From Candidatus Altimarinota bacterium (GTDB taxonomy: Bacteria; Patescibacteriota; Gracilibacteria; BD1-5; UBA2023): DNA of 31,417 nt. The position numbers were made by a program, and so were the translations under genes. Location of the stretch: positions 1-31,417 of the forward strand of contig CANBWW010000002.1 of assembly GCA_947373235.1 (NCBI GenBank), written 5' to 3'. The notes under the pieces are model-generated. The model had not been told where the DNA came from. It saw nothing but the letters and a program-made list of their open reading frames with translations, and did not search any database. Of the stretch, positions 21,105 to 28,351 are shown piece after piece (positions within the stretch are counted from its first letter, which is position 1; the number at the start of each line of letters is the position of its first letter).

Positions 21105-21183
21105 GCGGGGGTAACATAAAAGAGTGAGTGTACTAAGGCTTCAACCCTTGGGTGTACCGGTTCGAACCCGGCCCCCCGCTCCA
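21105..21183 (+). tRNA. tRNA-Gly(UCA) that reads UGA as glycine
   Basis: A 79-base cloverleaf. Acceptor GCGGGGG/CCCCCGC is perfect, discriminator is U73 (usual for bacterial tRNA-Gly) and CCA is encoded (21181-21183). The anticodon stem TAAGG/CCTTG encloses loop CTTCAAC, giving anticodon UCA, the complement of UGA. The T-loop is TTCGAAC. Oddities: the D-loop (AAAAGAGTGA) lacks the usual GG pair, and the outermost T-stem pair is A-C. The acceptor is unlike tRNA-Trp, and the tRNA is far shorter than tRNA-Sec, so glycine is the best identity. tRNA-Gly(UCA) is known from SR1 and BD1-5 bacteria, where it underlies UGA recoding. A good promoter lies upstream and a protein gene follows after 22 bases. 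Confidence 0.93.
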
Positions 21184-21205
21184 TATATAACAAAAACGGA
21201 TTCTT

Positions 21206-21544
21206 ATGGCAAATAGTCACGGACTTTCTGCACGACTCGTAAAAAAACAAGCGGCCGCTCGTAAACTTTCAAAAGGGAAAAAACGGTCGATGATTATCTA
21301 TACCTGAAACGAAAATAAAGAATCAAGATTCAATCTCAGTTACAAGAAAAGAACTCGGTACATGCAAAATAAAGATGCATTTCCGAAGAAAAAACTCCCA
21401 ACAAAAAATATCGATCAACTCATAGAGATGGGAATCATCGACAGTAGAGGATTCTTCAAAAAAGGGAAAAAGAAAAACTATATTACGAAAAGCATGGCGG
21501 ACCAAAAAGGATTTGATTTCTATGGTATGCCACGAGCTCGATAA
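21206..21544 (+). CDS. Small basic protein of unknown function next to tRNA-Gly(UCA)
   Basis: A 112-residue protein very rich in Lys/Arg (QAARKLSKGKKRS, SYKKRTRYMQ, FFKKGKKKNY), with no membrane span or cysteine pattern. I do not recognise the family; composition and size resemble a ribosomal or RNA-binding protein. One in-frame UGA (IYTGNEN) must be read as Gly for the frame to be continuous from ATG at 21206. That ATG is 22 bases after the tRNA CCA end, with no intervening promoter or terminator, so tRNA and gene are probably one transcript. A terminator starts at the stop codon. The protein therefore needs the tRNA encoded just upstream. Confidence 0.8.
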
Positions 21545-21568
21545 TCTTCACTTTTGTGGAGATTTTTT
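21544..21568 (+). terminator. Terminator after the small basic protein gene
   Basis: An 8-base stem (21544-21551 with 21556-21563, one G-U), TTTT loop and a run of T to 21568. The last base of the TAA stop codon is part of the stem. Confidence 0.75.
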
Positions 21569-21572
21569 GAAA

Positions 21573-21600
21573 TTGCGCGAACCTAAAAATTTCTTATAAT
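21573..21600 (+). promoter_or_regulatory. Promoter for the DHFR/RibD-like gene
   Basis: TTGCGC (21573-21578), a 16-base spacer and a perfect TATAAT (21595-21600) lie 47 bases upstream of the ATG at 21648, directly after the preceding terminator. Confidence 0.7.
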
Positions 21601-21647
21601 CAGAAAACTAAAATCGTAAGATTTTTATATACTAATCTAATTACAAA

Positions 21648-22220
21648 ATGCGAAAACTTATATTCTTTATGCATGTTTCACTCGATGGTTTTGTAGCTGG
21701 ACCAAAGGGAGAAATGAACTGGATACAGGTAAACGAAGAAATTTTCGACTTTGTCCCTACTTTGACCGAACAGGCTGATACAGCTCTTTATGGACGAGTA
21801 ACATATGAGATGATGCAAAGTTATTGGCCAACTGCTGGTGATGAACCAGATGCATCGAAACACGATAAAGAGCATTCGGCTTGGTACAACAAGGTTTCAA
21901 AAATTGTATTATCGAGAACACTTCAAGAAACAGGACTACATAATACGAAAGTTATTCGTGACAACCTTACAGAAAATATAAATGAAGTAAAAAAGCAAGA
22001 AGGAAAAAATATACTTATTTTCTGAAGTCCTCGTGCCTCACAATCACTATTCAATGAATGACTCATCGATGAGTTTTGGCTTTTCATGAATCCAATAATT
22101 CTCAGAAAAGGAATACCGCTTTTTCAAAATGTTCCTGAAATGACTCAATTGGATCTTCTAGAAGCGAAAACATTTTCTTGTTGAGTTGTTGCTCTTCATT
22201 ATCAAGCAAAACAAAATTAA
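21648..22220 (+). CDS. Dihydrofolate reductase/RibD C-terminal-like reductase
   Basis: The 190-residue product belongs to the RibD-C/DHFR-like family (YyaP/YwjB type). It opens with a MRKLIFFMHVSLDGFVAGP strand and substrate loop. GEMNWI, the nucleotide-binding ALYGRVTYEMM, KIVLSRTLQ, the second cofactor loop ILIFGSPRASQSLFNEGLIDEFWLF and PIILRKGIPLFQ follow. At least three glycines, including the first of the GSP loop, are UGA-encoded. Family members are NADPH-dependent reductases, but the substrate of this subgroup is unknown and riboflavin synthesis should not be assumed. It is a single-gene unit with its own TATAAT promoter and a hairpin shortly after the stop. Confidence 0.88.
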
Positions 22221-22243
22221 TACAGCAGGCTACGAACCTAAAA

Positions 22244-22280
22244 AACTCTCCACTAACAGTAAAGCTGATAGTGGAGAGTT
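22244..22280. terminator. Hairpin terminator between DHFR-like gene and tRNA genes
   Basis: A 12-base perfect stem (22244-22255 with 22269-22280) around a 13-base loop. The A-run on the left gives a T-tract for minus-strand transcripts ending after tRNA-Arg; it can also stop the plus-strand gene ending at 22220. Confidence 0.8.
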
Positions 22281-22295
22281 TGATAATGAATGATA

Positions 22296-22373
22296 TGGTG
22301 CAACCAGCAGGGCTCGAACCTGCGACCTCCTCCTTCGCAGGGAGGCGCTCTAATCCAACTGAGCTATGGCTGC
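22296..22373 (-). tRNA. tRNA-Arg(GCG)
   Basis: A 78-base cloverleaf on the minus strand. Acceptor GCAGCCA/TGGTTGC, A73 and encoded CCA (22296-22298). D-arm GCTC/GAGC, anticodon stem CCTCC/GGAGG with loop CTGCGAA gives anticodon GCG (CGC and CGU). Most bacteria read these codons with an ACG anticodon deaminated to inosine, so GCG is unusual. It lies 17 bases downstream of tRNA-Cys in the same transcript. Confidence 0.95.
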
Positions 22374-22390
22374 GAATATTTTTTCTATAA

Positions 22391-22464
22391 TGGAGGCACC
22401 ATCCGGAGTCGAACCGGACTACAAAGCTTTGCAGGCTTCTGCATAACCGATCTGCCATGGCGCC
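22391..22464 (-). tRNA. tRNA-Cys(GCA)
   Basis: A 74-base cloverleaf on the minus strand. Acceptor GGCGCCA/TGGTGCC with U73, the cysteine discriminator, and encoded CCA (22391-22393). Anticodon loop CTGCAAA gives GCA. T-arm CCGG-TTCGACT-CCGG is regular. Confidence 0.96.
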
Positions 22465-22482
22465 ATCGGAGAAAGCCTCCGC

Positions 22483-22509
22483 ATTATAGAGAAAAGAGAA
22501 AAAAAGCAA
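22483..22509 (-). promoter_or_regulatory. Promoter for tRNA-Cys/tRNA-Arg
   Basis: On the minus strand TTGCTT (22504-22509), a 15-base spacer and TATAAT (22483-22488) lie 19 bases before tRNA-Cys. The position suits a tRNA promoter. Confidence 0.65.
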
Positions 22510-22524
22510 GGAAAATATTTTTTC

Positions 22525-23091
22525 TTATTTGCATTTAAAGCTTTTGAGAAGTTCTATATAGTTTGTTGGTGATTTATCGAGTGAAAGTGATACGTGCAGC
22601 AGATAGACATTTGCTCCGCAAACACGCGCCGTTTGGATAAACTGCATTTTTGGAGTTGTCTGGTTATATCTCGCTTCGAATACATAGAGTCGTGATATCT
22701 CTGCATCAGAAAAAGTAAATGGAATATCTTGGAGTTTCGTATATTCGAGATAATTCCGCATCGTTTGGAGATTATTCAGTTCACTATATTTTTCGGACGT
22801 GACGATATTTTCCAGTGTATCCTGCATCACGATAATATTGTTGGAGAATCAATATTTTACGTCTGGAGAGACGTATGCTGTCACGATCACACCATGTTTC
22901 GGTGATGGCAGGTCACTCCCTTTTGTTTCTGTCCAGGTTTTTGGTACAGATATACTGACGGAAGCATTTTGAAATTGCACCGTATTCCCAGTTCCGACGC
23001 CATCAGCTCACTCCGATTCTGTCTGAGTTCCTGGCAGGCTACAGGCACTGAGCAATCCGATTGTAAGAATAAAAAAAAGATAAAAACGCAT
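22525..23091 (-). CDS. Predicted lipoprotein, unknown function
   Basis: The 188-residue product begins MRFYLFFILTIGLLSACSLPG, a classic lipoprotein signal peptide with lipobox LSAC and acylated Cys17. After a short Gly/Ser/Thr linker (two UGA-Gly in the ORF, one here), a beta-rich domain starts with VQFQNASVSISVPKTW, similar in layout to PsbP-like or protease-associated domains that begin with an SVSIPKTW strand. No catalytic motif is visible. It should be attached to the outer face of the membrane. It follows the small membrane protein gene by 12 bases, so the two are probably one operon. TAA stop. Confidence 0.8.
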
Positions 23092-23103
23092 AAGAAAAAT
23101 TAA

Positions 23104-23469
23104 TTAAATCCCAAAAAGGCTTTTTATGTGTGCAAACAGTCCAAAAATAACGAACAAAGAACTCAAAACTCCTATCAGCAATGGAAACCATTTTTTATTC
23201 ATCATGTATATCTGTTCTGTGTAGACAGCAAGCTCATACAAAAACCAACCCAAAGAAATAACGAGCAAAGAATATGCATGAAAAGTTATTTGAGCAATCG
23301 TCGATATTAAAAATGGTCAAAAAGAAAATCCCCCGATCGTGAAAAGCAGTGATACAAAGTAAAATGCAATAAAAAAAGCAAGCGTTCGCTTGGCTACCAA
23401 AAGCCGAATTTCAGTGAACTCTGCTGGATTTTTTATGAGTCTTTCATGTATGTCCTTGATTTTACCCAT
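23104..23469 (-). CDS. Small membrane protein, unknown function
   Basis: A 121-residue protein with a charged N-terminus (MGKIKDIHERLIKNPAEF) and three to four hydrophobic spans (about 27-50, 56-80 and 94-118). One UGA-Gly lies in GFSFGPF. No family is recognised. The frame is clear only when UGA is sense. The ATG is divergent from gatC with 35 bases between them, and a TATAAT box on the minus strand (23492-23497) sits 22 bases before it. The lipoprotein gene follows in the same direction. Confidence 0.72.
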
Positions 23470-23476
23470 TTATTCT

Positions 23477-23497
23477 TATAATACGCGGGTTATTATA
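23477..23497. promoter_or_regulatory. Overlapping divergent promoters between membrane protein gene and gatC
   Basis: A perfect TATAAT occurs on each strand: 23477-23482 (+), 22 bases before the gatC ATG, and 23492-23497 (-), 22 bases before the ATG of the minus-strand membrane protein. The minus box has TTGTGT at 23514-23519 with a 16-base spacer. The plus box has TTGATT at 23456-23461 with a 15-base spacer. Each -35 box lies inside or at the start of the opposing gene, so the two polymerases would compete. Confidence 0.6.
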
Positions 23498-23504
23498 TAG
23501 AAAA

Positions 23505-23786
23505 ATGTCACTCACACAAGAAAAAATCAACCGTCTCAAAAAATTGACCGCTCTCGAAAGCGATAAATCCATCAACATCGATAGTGTTTTGGATTCTTTT
23601 GATGTCCTTCAAAAAATGAATGTGGATCTCACTCGCGACCCAGTTCGAAGTGGACAATGAGTTTTATTACCTCGTATCGATGAAGTAAAAATTTCTCAGA
23701 CCACTCCTGATGAGCTGCTCGCTTGTACTTCTCAGCGAGTGGTCAGTCATCAGATTTCCCTCGGGAGTATTATGCACGGCGAATAG
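23505..23786 (+). CDS. gatC: GatC-like subunit of Asp/Glu-tRNA amidotransferase
   Basis: A 93-residue acidic protein with the GatC layout. An N-terminal helix (LTQEKINRLKKLTALE) is followed by a second helix (IDSVLDSFDVLQKMNV), then the LLPRIDEVKISQTTPDELLACT segment, corresponding to the LR.DEV..S....ELL region of GatC, and a short C-terminus. GatC stabilises the GatAB transamidosome that converts Glu-tRNA(Gln) and Asp-tRNA(Asn). gatA and gatB are not in the window. One Gly (GQGVLL) is UGA-encoded; stop is TAG. It precedes yidC by 30 bases. The assignment rests on layout and one motif, so it is moderately sure. Confidence 0.65.
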
Positions 23787-23816
23787 TTCCCCGCTTCTTT
23801 TTTAAAATTCCTTTTC

Positions 23817-25028
23817 ATGAATTCTCGATTTCTCCTTTTCCTTGCCTACGCATTTTTATTTACGATGGCAATCCAGTATTTCGTTTTTACAAAACCACAT
23901 ACTAATATTGTGGCGAATAAAGACGTTATTTTGACTGTTCAGAAGGATAGTATCGTGATACCAAATATTCCTCAAGTGGCACTCGTAAACAATCTGACGG
24001 GAAGTCTTCTTATAAAGCCCTGTGAAGATATGAGTGTTTCTATTGATTCGAAACCACTTTCTTTTTCAGGAATTCAGACTGAGGCACCAACCTTTTGTAA
24101 TGCACTTACGATCATGAGTGGATCCAAGGTACTCCTTCCTTTTTCTGATCTTTCGAAGGTATTTGCTCAGATGAGTGGAAAATATATAGTCACTCTCAAG
24201 ACCCCAGTTGGTGAGAGGATTATTACTTTTACGAGCAGCCCTCCAGGTACATTTCGAAAAGTGCTTACGGATATAGTGTACCGTCCTATTTATAATACTT
24301 TTGTTGGGCTTATCACGTATCTTCCAGGACATTCACTCGGATGGGCGATCATCATCATCACACTCATCATCCGTTTGATTCTTCTTGTTCCTCAGCATCA
24401 TATGCTTTCGAGTCAGAAAAAACTCCAAGTTCTCCAGCCAAAAATAAAAGAAATCCAGAAAAAATATAAAGACGATCAGGCAAAACTCTGAGCTGAGATG
24501 CTCGCACTTTATAAAAAAGAATGAGTGAATCCGATGGGTTCTTGTCTCCCACTTCTTATCCAGATGCCGATTTTGATCTGACTTTATTGGGTGATTTCTG
24601 GAATCAATGATCCTTCAAATTCATACCATCTCTATAGTTTTTTCCAACATTTCGATATACGAAATATAAATTCTCATTTTTATTGACTCGATCTTAAACA
24701 TATTGGTGGTCTGATCGGTGGTATTTTTGCGCTGACTCTCGGAGGATTACAGTTTCTTCAGGCAAAACTCTCTTTCAGTTATAATAAAGCTCCGAAGAAA
24801 ACGGAGGCAATCGAAAAAGCAAATAGTGAAGCGCTTGCTTCCGAGTTTTCTCTCGATCCTGCTATGATGCAAAATATGATGATTTATATGATGCCACTCA
24901 TGATTATGGTTTCATCGTTTTTCTTTCCACTCGGGATCGGACTCTATTGGTTTATAGGAACAATTTTTGTGATCGTGCAACAGTGGTATGTGAATAAAAT
25001 TGCCAAGAAAAAAGAAGTGAAAGAGTAA
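23817..25028 (+). CDS. yidC: Membrane protein insertase YidC
   Basis: The 403-residue insertase places membrane proteins in the cytoplasmic membrane, alone or with SecYEG. An N-terminal span (about 5-24) is followed by a roughly 140-residue extracytoplasmic domain. The conserved core comprises IYNTFVGLITYLPGHSLGWAIIIITLIIRLILLVPQ-type sequence with its membrane Arg, the cytoplasmic KIKEIQKKYKDDQAKL helix, NPMGSCLPLLIQMPILIGLYW, and MIYMMPLMIMV...FPLGIGLYWFIGTIF. A basic tail (NKIAKKKEVKE) ends it. Four or more glycines are UGA-encoded, for example in DQAKLGAEML. In most bacteria yidC follows rpmH-rnpA; here those genes are about 6 kb away on the other strand. No Shine-Dalgarno at the ATG. Confidence 0.96.
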
Positions 25029-25096
25029 GATTTCCCTCAAAAATACAAAAAAGAATCAGAAACCAAAAAGAAGATAGGGAAAAAGCTATTATTGAT

Positions 25097-25124
25097 TTGA
25101 CAAGAAAGAGCTTATTCATATAAT
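25097..25124 (+). promoter_or_regulatory. Strong promoter for rpsT-infC-rpmI-rplT
   Basis: TTGACA (25097-25102), a 16-base spacer and TATAAT (25119-25124) match both consensus hexamers exactly. It lies 52 bases before the rpsT start, right for a strongly expressed ribosomal protein operon. Confidence 0.88.
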
Positions 25125-25136
25125 CCGCCTACTTTT

Positions 25137-25148
25137 TGGCGAAAGCCA
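25137..25148 (+). other. Short GAAA-tetraloop hairpin in the rpsT leader
   Basis: TGGC-GAAA-GCCA forms a compact hairpin just after the expected transcription start and about 28 bases before the rpsT ATG. It could stabilise the mRNA 5' end or serve in feedback control, but nothing proves this. Confidence 0.4.
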
Positions 25149-25176
25149 GTTTTTATATTGCTTCATCCATTTTTCC

Positions 25177-25452
25177 ATGCCGCACACAAAATCAGCAAAA
25201 AAAGCACTCCTCGTGAGCGAAAGAAAGCGTTCGAGTAATCGTCGTTATCTTGCCCTCACAAAAGAAAGCGTAAAGGCTTTTGAAAAAGCTCTTGCGATCA
25301 CTCCAGCAGTTGAGGCAGATCTTATCGTTGCTCTTTCTGAGGTTTATTCTCGTATCGATACACTTGAGAAGAAGAATATTCTCAAGGCAAATACAGCTGC
25401 TCGTCGAAAGTCTGCGTATGCAAAGATGGTAAAATCTGTAACCGCAAAATAA
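25177..25452 (+). CDS. rpsT: 30S ribosomal protein S20
   Basis: The 91-residue basic helical protein matches S20: MPHTKSAKKALLVSERKRSSNRR at the start (compare NIKSAKKR....E..R..N), a central acidic helix and the conserved KGILKANTAARRKS-like block (here NILKANTAARRKSAYAK). S20 binds 16S rRNA at the base of the body. No UGA codons. First gene of the operon with a perfect-consensus promoter, and 3 bases before infC. Confidence 0.96.
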   Translation: MPHTKSAKKALLVSERKRSSNRRYLALTKESVKAFEKALAITPAVEADLIVALSEVYSRIDTLEKKNILKANTAARRKSAYAKMVKSVTAK

Positions 25453-25455
25453 TTC

Positions 25456-25992
25456 ATGAATCGTCCTTTCGTTCAGAAAAAAAATGAAAAACGTATCAAT
25501 GATACGATCATAGCTCGTGAGATCGTCGTGATCGATGAGACATGAGAAAATCTCTGAAAGATGTCTCGCGATAGCGCACTGAATCTTGCTGGAGAAAAAG
25601 ACCTCGATCTCGTCGAAGTCGGACTCCAAGATGGCATCGTCCTCGCCAAGATCGTCGACTATGGGAAACAACTTTTCAAACAACAAAAACAACAATCCCA
25701 CAATAAAGGGAACGCAAAAAAAACAGAACTGAAGACGACGAAGTTGACGTATAAAATCGGAGATCATGACATGGAAATCCGAAGAATACAGGCTGAGAAA
25801 TGGTGAAAGGAAGGGCATCCACTGAAAATCACACTCCAACTAAGAGGACGTGAAAATCAGTATGAAGATCTCGCACTCCAGCGTATCGAAGAGTTCATTG
25901 CTTCACTCGAAACCGTTTATAAAAAAGATCCAGGACAAAAAATAGGAAAACAAGGAAGTAATTTTACTACTATCCTCTATCCTAAAAAATAA
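25456..25992 (+). CDS. infC: Translation initiation factor IF-3
   Basis: The 178-residue factor keeps 30S subunits free and checks start codons. The N-domain (NDTIIAREIVVIDETGENLGKMSRDSALNLA) and C-domain (KELKLTYKIGDHDME-like region, GHPLKITLQLRGRE) are complete. Three glycines are UGA-encoded: Gly30 and Gly34 in the N-domain, at positions conserved across IF-3, and one in EKWGKEG. It begins with ATG instead of the rare AUU/AUC/AUA used for autoregulation in many bacteria, so that control is probably absent. It follows rpsT by 3 bases and precedes rpmI by 19, the usual infC-rpmI-rplT order. Confidence 0.97.
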
Positions 25993-26011
25993 TACCTAAA
26001 CTCCCTCTACT

Positions 26012-26212
26012 ATGCCAAAAATCAAAACTCTCTCGAGCGCAAAGAAACGTGTGAAAATCACTGGAACTGGAAAATATATCGTCGGAAAGACGGCAAAACG
26101 TCACCTTTTGAAAGATAAATCTTCGAAAGCAAAAGGACGTGATAAGTATGGAAAAGTTCTTTGTGCAGCGAATCGCCTCGAAGCTCGTATTTCTCTCCCT
26201 TACGGAAGATAA
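26012..26212 (+). CDS. rpmI: 50S ribosomal protein L35
   Basis: A 66-residue basic protein with the L35 pattern PKIKTLSSAKKRVKITGTGK at the start and KRHLLKDKSSKAKGR in the middle. Length is typical (65-66). Its glycines all use GGN codons. It lies between infC and rplT as in most bacteria. Confidence 0.96.
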   Translation: MPKIKTLSSAKKRVKITGTGKYIVGKTAKRHLLKDKSSKAKGRDKYGKVLCAANRLEARISLPYGR

Positions 26213-26245
26213 TTCTTCTTATTTCTACAATTAATCTCATAAAAT

Positions 26246-26590
26246 ATGACTCGCGTAAAACGTGGTACGATGACCCACAAAAGACATAAAAGTATCCTTG
26301 CCCTCGCAAAAGGATATCGCCGTATGAATGGAAATGTCTATTCTCGTGCGAAAAATGCGATCATGAAAGCAGGTCAAAATGCTTACATTGGTCGAAAAGC
26401 AAAGAAACGAAATTTTCGTCGTCTTTGGAACGTCCGTATTAATAACGCGGTTCGTCCTCTTGGTCTCAATTATTCGACTTTCATACACTCACTCTACACA
26501 AAGCGTGTGACTTTAAACCGAAAAGTTCTTTCCAATATTGCCATTTCTCATCCAGCTGTATTTGCTGAGATTGTGAAGTTTGTAAAATAA
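26246..26590 (+). CDS. rplT: 50S ribosomal protein L20
   Basis: The 114-residue protein matches L20: MTRVKRGTMTHKRHKSIL (compare M.RVKRGV.ARRRHKKIL), AKGYRRMNGNVYSRAKNAIMKAGQNAYIGRKAKKRNFRRLW and the C-terminal rRNA-binding domain with NRKVLSNIAISHPAVFAEIV. L20 is needed early in 50S assembly and represses its own operon in several bacteria. No UGA codons. Last gene of the operon; a terminator follows after 15 bases. Confidence 0.97.
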   Translation: MTRVKRGTMTHKRHKSILALAKGYRRMNGNVYSRAKNAIMKAGQNAYIGRKAKKRNFRRLWNVRINNAVRPLGLNYSTFIHSLYTKRVTLNRKVLSNIAISHPAVFAEIVKFVK

Positions 26591-26605
26591 ACTCAAGCAA
26601 TTATG

Positions 26606-26642
26606 AAAAATCCTCTTAAGAAAAATGAAGAGGATTTTTTTT
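26606..26642 (+). terminator. Terminator of the rpsT-infC-rpmI-rplT operon
   Basis: A 12-base stem (26606-26617 with 26628-26639) with a 10-base loop and a run of T to 26642. Confidence 0.88.
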
Positions 26643-26658
26643 ATGGAGTCAATAAAAA

Positions 26659-26688
26659 ACGGAATCGATTTTCTTATATCGATTCCGT
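26659..26688 (-). terminator. Terminator of the 3D/peptidoglycan-binding protein gene
   Basis: An 11-base perfect stem (26659-26669 with 26678-26688). On the minus strand it is followed by six T (26653-26658). It starts 10 bases past the TAA stop at 26699, back to back with the rplT operon terminator. Confidence 0.88.
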
Positions 26689-26698
26689 GAGTATTTCT

Positions 26699-27865
26699 TT
26701 ACAGAGCTCTCTTATCCATCATGACTTCTATAAGGGCTTGTTTTGTATTTTCATCGAGTGTTCCGCTGGCTGTGAGACCATATTCTTTTTGGAGATTTTT
26801 GATCGCTTGAACCGTCGGCAGACTCATCGTTCCATTTCCACTGATCTTCATATATCCGGTATTCTTGAGAACGGTTTGTAGATTTTTTATTTGAGAGCTT
26901 TTTTCGCCTTTTTTCGGAGAACCAAAGGAAAGCACCTTTTCATTTACTACTTTATAAGTACTCGTCCATTCGATATTTTGAGCAATAAGGGCTTTTTTGT
27001 CGTCTTCTATTTTTTTCATTTCAGCATCTCGGAGACTCACGTATTGTGCATGTTCTGCAAGGAGTTTTGCTTTGGTGAGGGGTCCATAGTTTCCCGCACC
27101 AGTATCGTTCGGAGAACTTATGATGTTATGATCGAGTTGAAAGTCGAGGATCATTGCTTCTGTAGATCGTCCATCTGTTGTATATCCGAGATCTGCAAAC
27201 ATATCCATGACGTCAGTTGGAGGGAATCCAGTCGTCGGTGTATTTGTAGCTTTTGCTATATCTGAAAGATTGATTTTTCCTGAGTCGATATCCGTAAACG
27301 AGAGAAGTGGTTTTGAAGTATCGGTAATTATAGTGCCGAGTACTTTTCGTCTTCCCCATACCAGTGCACGTTTGAGTCCGGCATCACCTGAACCCATCCA
27401 TACGTCGATACGATCATAGTTTTGCCCATTGGTTCCGGCAGTGACGATGGCACCACCACGATCTTCTACTTCACCGATTCAGAGTCCTTCGAGATCGATC
27501 CGTGTACCGAAACTATATGTTTTTGGAGCTGCCAGCATACCAGCAAATACTGGTTTTCCACTTGCCCCGTTTATCCCATTTCCATTGAGAGCTATTTCTG
27601 AGTTATAGTCTCCACGAAGATAGAAATCTTGTCATGGAAGTGGTGAATAATATGCTGTTACGATAAAATATTTTTGTTCATCTGCATAACTACTTCCTGG
27701 AGAAGCGCTGAAAAATCCAAGAAAGGCGATGAAAATCGAAAGATATGTATGAAATTTTTTTGGTATTTCGAAGGTTTTTGTATCTCTGATAAATATGAGC
27801 GATACATCTTGTTTTATATGAGCTGAAAGGAGTCCGGCCGCCGACAGGGAAGAAAAATGATTCAT
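26699..27865 (-). CDS. Secreted 3D-domain protein with peptidoglycan-binding repeats
   Basis: The 388-residue product has a hydrophobic export segment at about 39-58 (TYLSIFIAFLGFFSASPG). A 3D (double-psi barrel) domain follows, from FIVTAYYSPLPG through LNGNG, MLAAPKTYSFGTRIDLEGLGIGEVEDRGGAI to YDRIDVWMGSGDAG, which holds the three conserved aspartates. Two peptidoglycan-binding-like helical repeats follow (DVMDMFADLGYTTDGRSTEAMILDFQ region and IKNLQTVLKNTGY...TVQAIKNLQKEYGL region). Family members cut glycan strands (MltA-like) or act in resuscitation and cell-wall turnover. UGA encodes Gly in YYSPLPG and LEGLG. The ATG at 27865 is the first after an in-frame TAA. Cell-wall remodelling in the envelope is the likely role; activity is unproven. 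Confidence 0.87.
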
Positions 27866-27923
27866 GAAAACATTTTAGGAATAAAATCCTCAGTGCGTAT
27901 ATACGGGTAAATCATCAAGTTTT

Positions 27924-28169
27924 CTAAAAGTTCGGATAAAGAAAGTGTACCATATATATAACTCAAATTCCAAGGATTATCGCTTGACGGTCTAATATCG
28001 GTATTCATAAATATATTTTTGGGAGAAAAACGTACTTTTCAGTTCCGTTTTTTTCCTCTTTCTTTTCTTGAGGGTTCGTATCATATCGAAAAGTGTATAA
28101 AAATCAAAAATATTTTGCTTTTCCTCATCCTTTCCATATACTGAACCCGAATTTTCTATAGAAATACAT
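27924..28169 (-). CDS. Possible 81-residue ORF with four UGA-Gly codons
   Basis: In the 355-base gap between the 3D-protein gene and tRNA-His, the minus strand has ATG (28167-28169) to TAG (27924-27926) open only if UGA is Gly, which occurs four times. The product has a basic Gly/aromatic N-terminus (FSIWKGGGKAKYFGF), a charged middle and a hydrophobic C-terminus (AIILGIGVIYMVHFLYPNF) like a membrane span. No family is recognised. Treating UGA as sense lengthens chance frames, so this may be noise. It also overlaps the likely promoter of the 3D gene. Confidence 0.25.
27944..27973 (-). promoter_or_regulatory. Candidate promoter for the 3D-protein gene
   Basis: On the minus strand TTGGAA (27968-27973), an 18-base spacer and TACACT (27944-27949, preceded by TGG) lie about 80 bases before the ATG at 27865. 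The rest of the gap 27866-28220 is AT-rich and holds a TTGACG at 27984-27989 (+) without a convincing -10, and the weak ORF described above. Confidence 0.35.
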
Positions 28170-28220
28170 ATATTTTGTTCTCAAACTGTATTCAAATTTC
28201 TTGAAAATAGTCGCGTTTCT

Positions 28221-28298
28221 GGCGAATGTAGCTCAGTTGGTTAGAGCGTCGGACTGTGAATCCGAAGGTCGTGGGTTCAAGACCCATCATTCGCCCCA
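28221..28298 (+). tRNA. tRNA-His(GUG)
   Basis: A 78-base cloverleaf including the extra G-1 paired with C73, the histidine identity element (GGCGAATG with CATTCGCC). The CCA is encoded (28296-28298). Anticodon loop CTGTGAA gives GUG. D-arm GCTC/GAGC and T-arm GTGGG-TTCAAGA-CCCAT are regular. It lies 53 bases before rpsA and may share its transcript; the short gap holds an AT-only hairpin near 28304-28324 and no clear promoter. Confidence 0.97.
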
Positions 28299-28351
28299 TA
28301 AAAATAATTAAATTTCTTAATTATTAACGTCTATTTCTTAATTTTTATTTT

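Noticed and set aside
21062..21250. Minus-strand ORF across tRNA-Gly(UCA)
   Set aside because: It is the complement of the tRNA and flanks; similar spurious ORFs cover the other tRNAs.
27984..28013. Plus-strand promoter at TTGACG for tRNA-His
   Set aside because: No good -10 at a usable distance, and it would leave a leader of about 200 bases before the tRNA.
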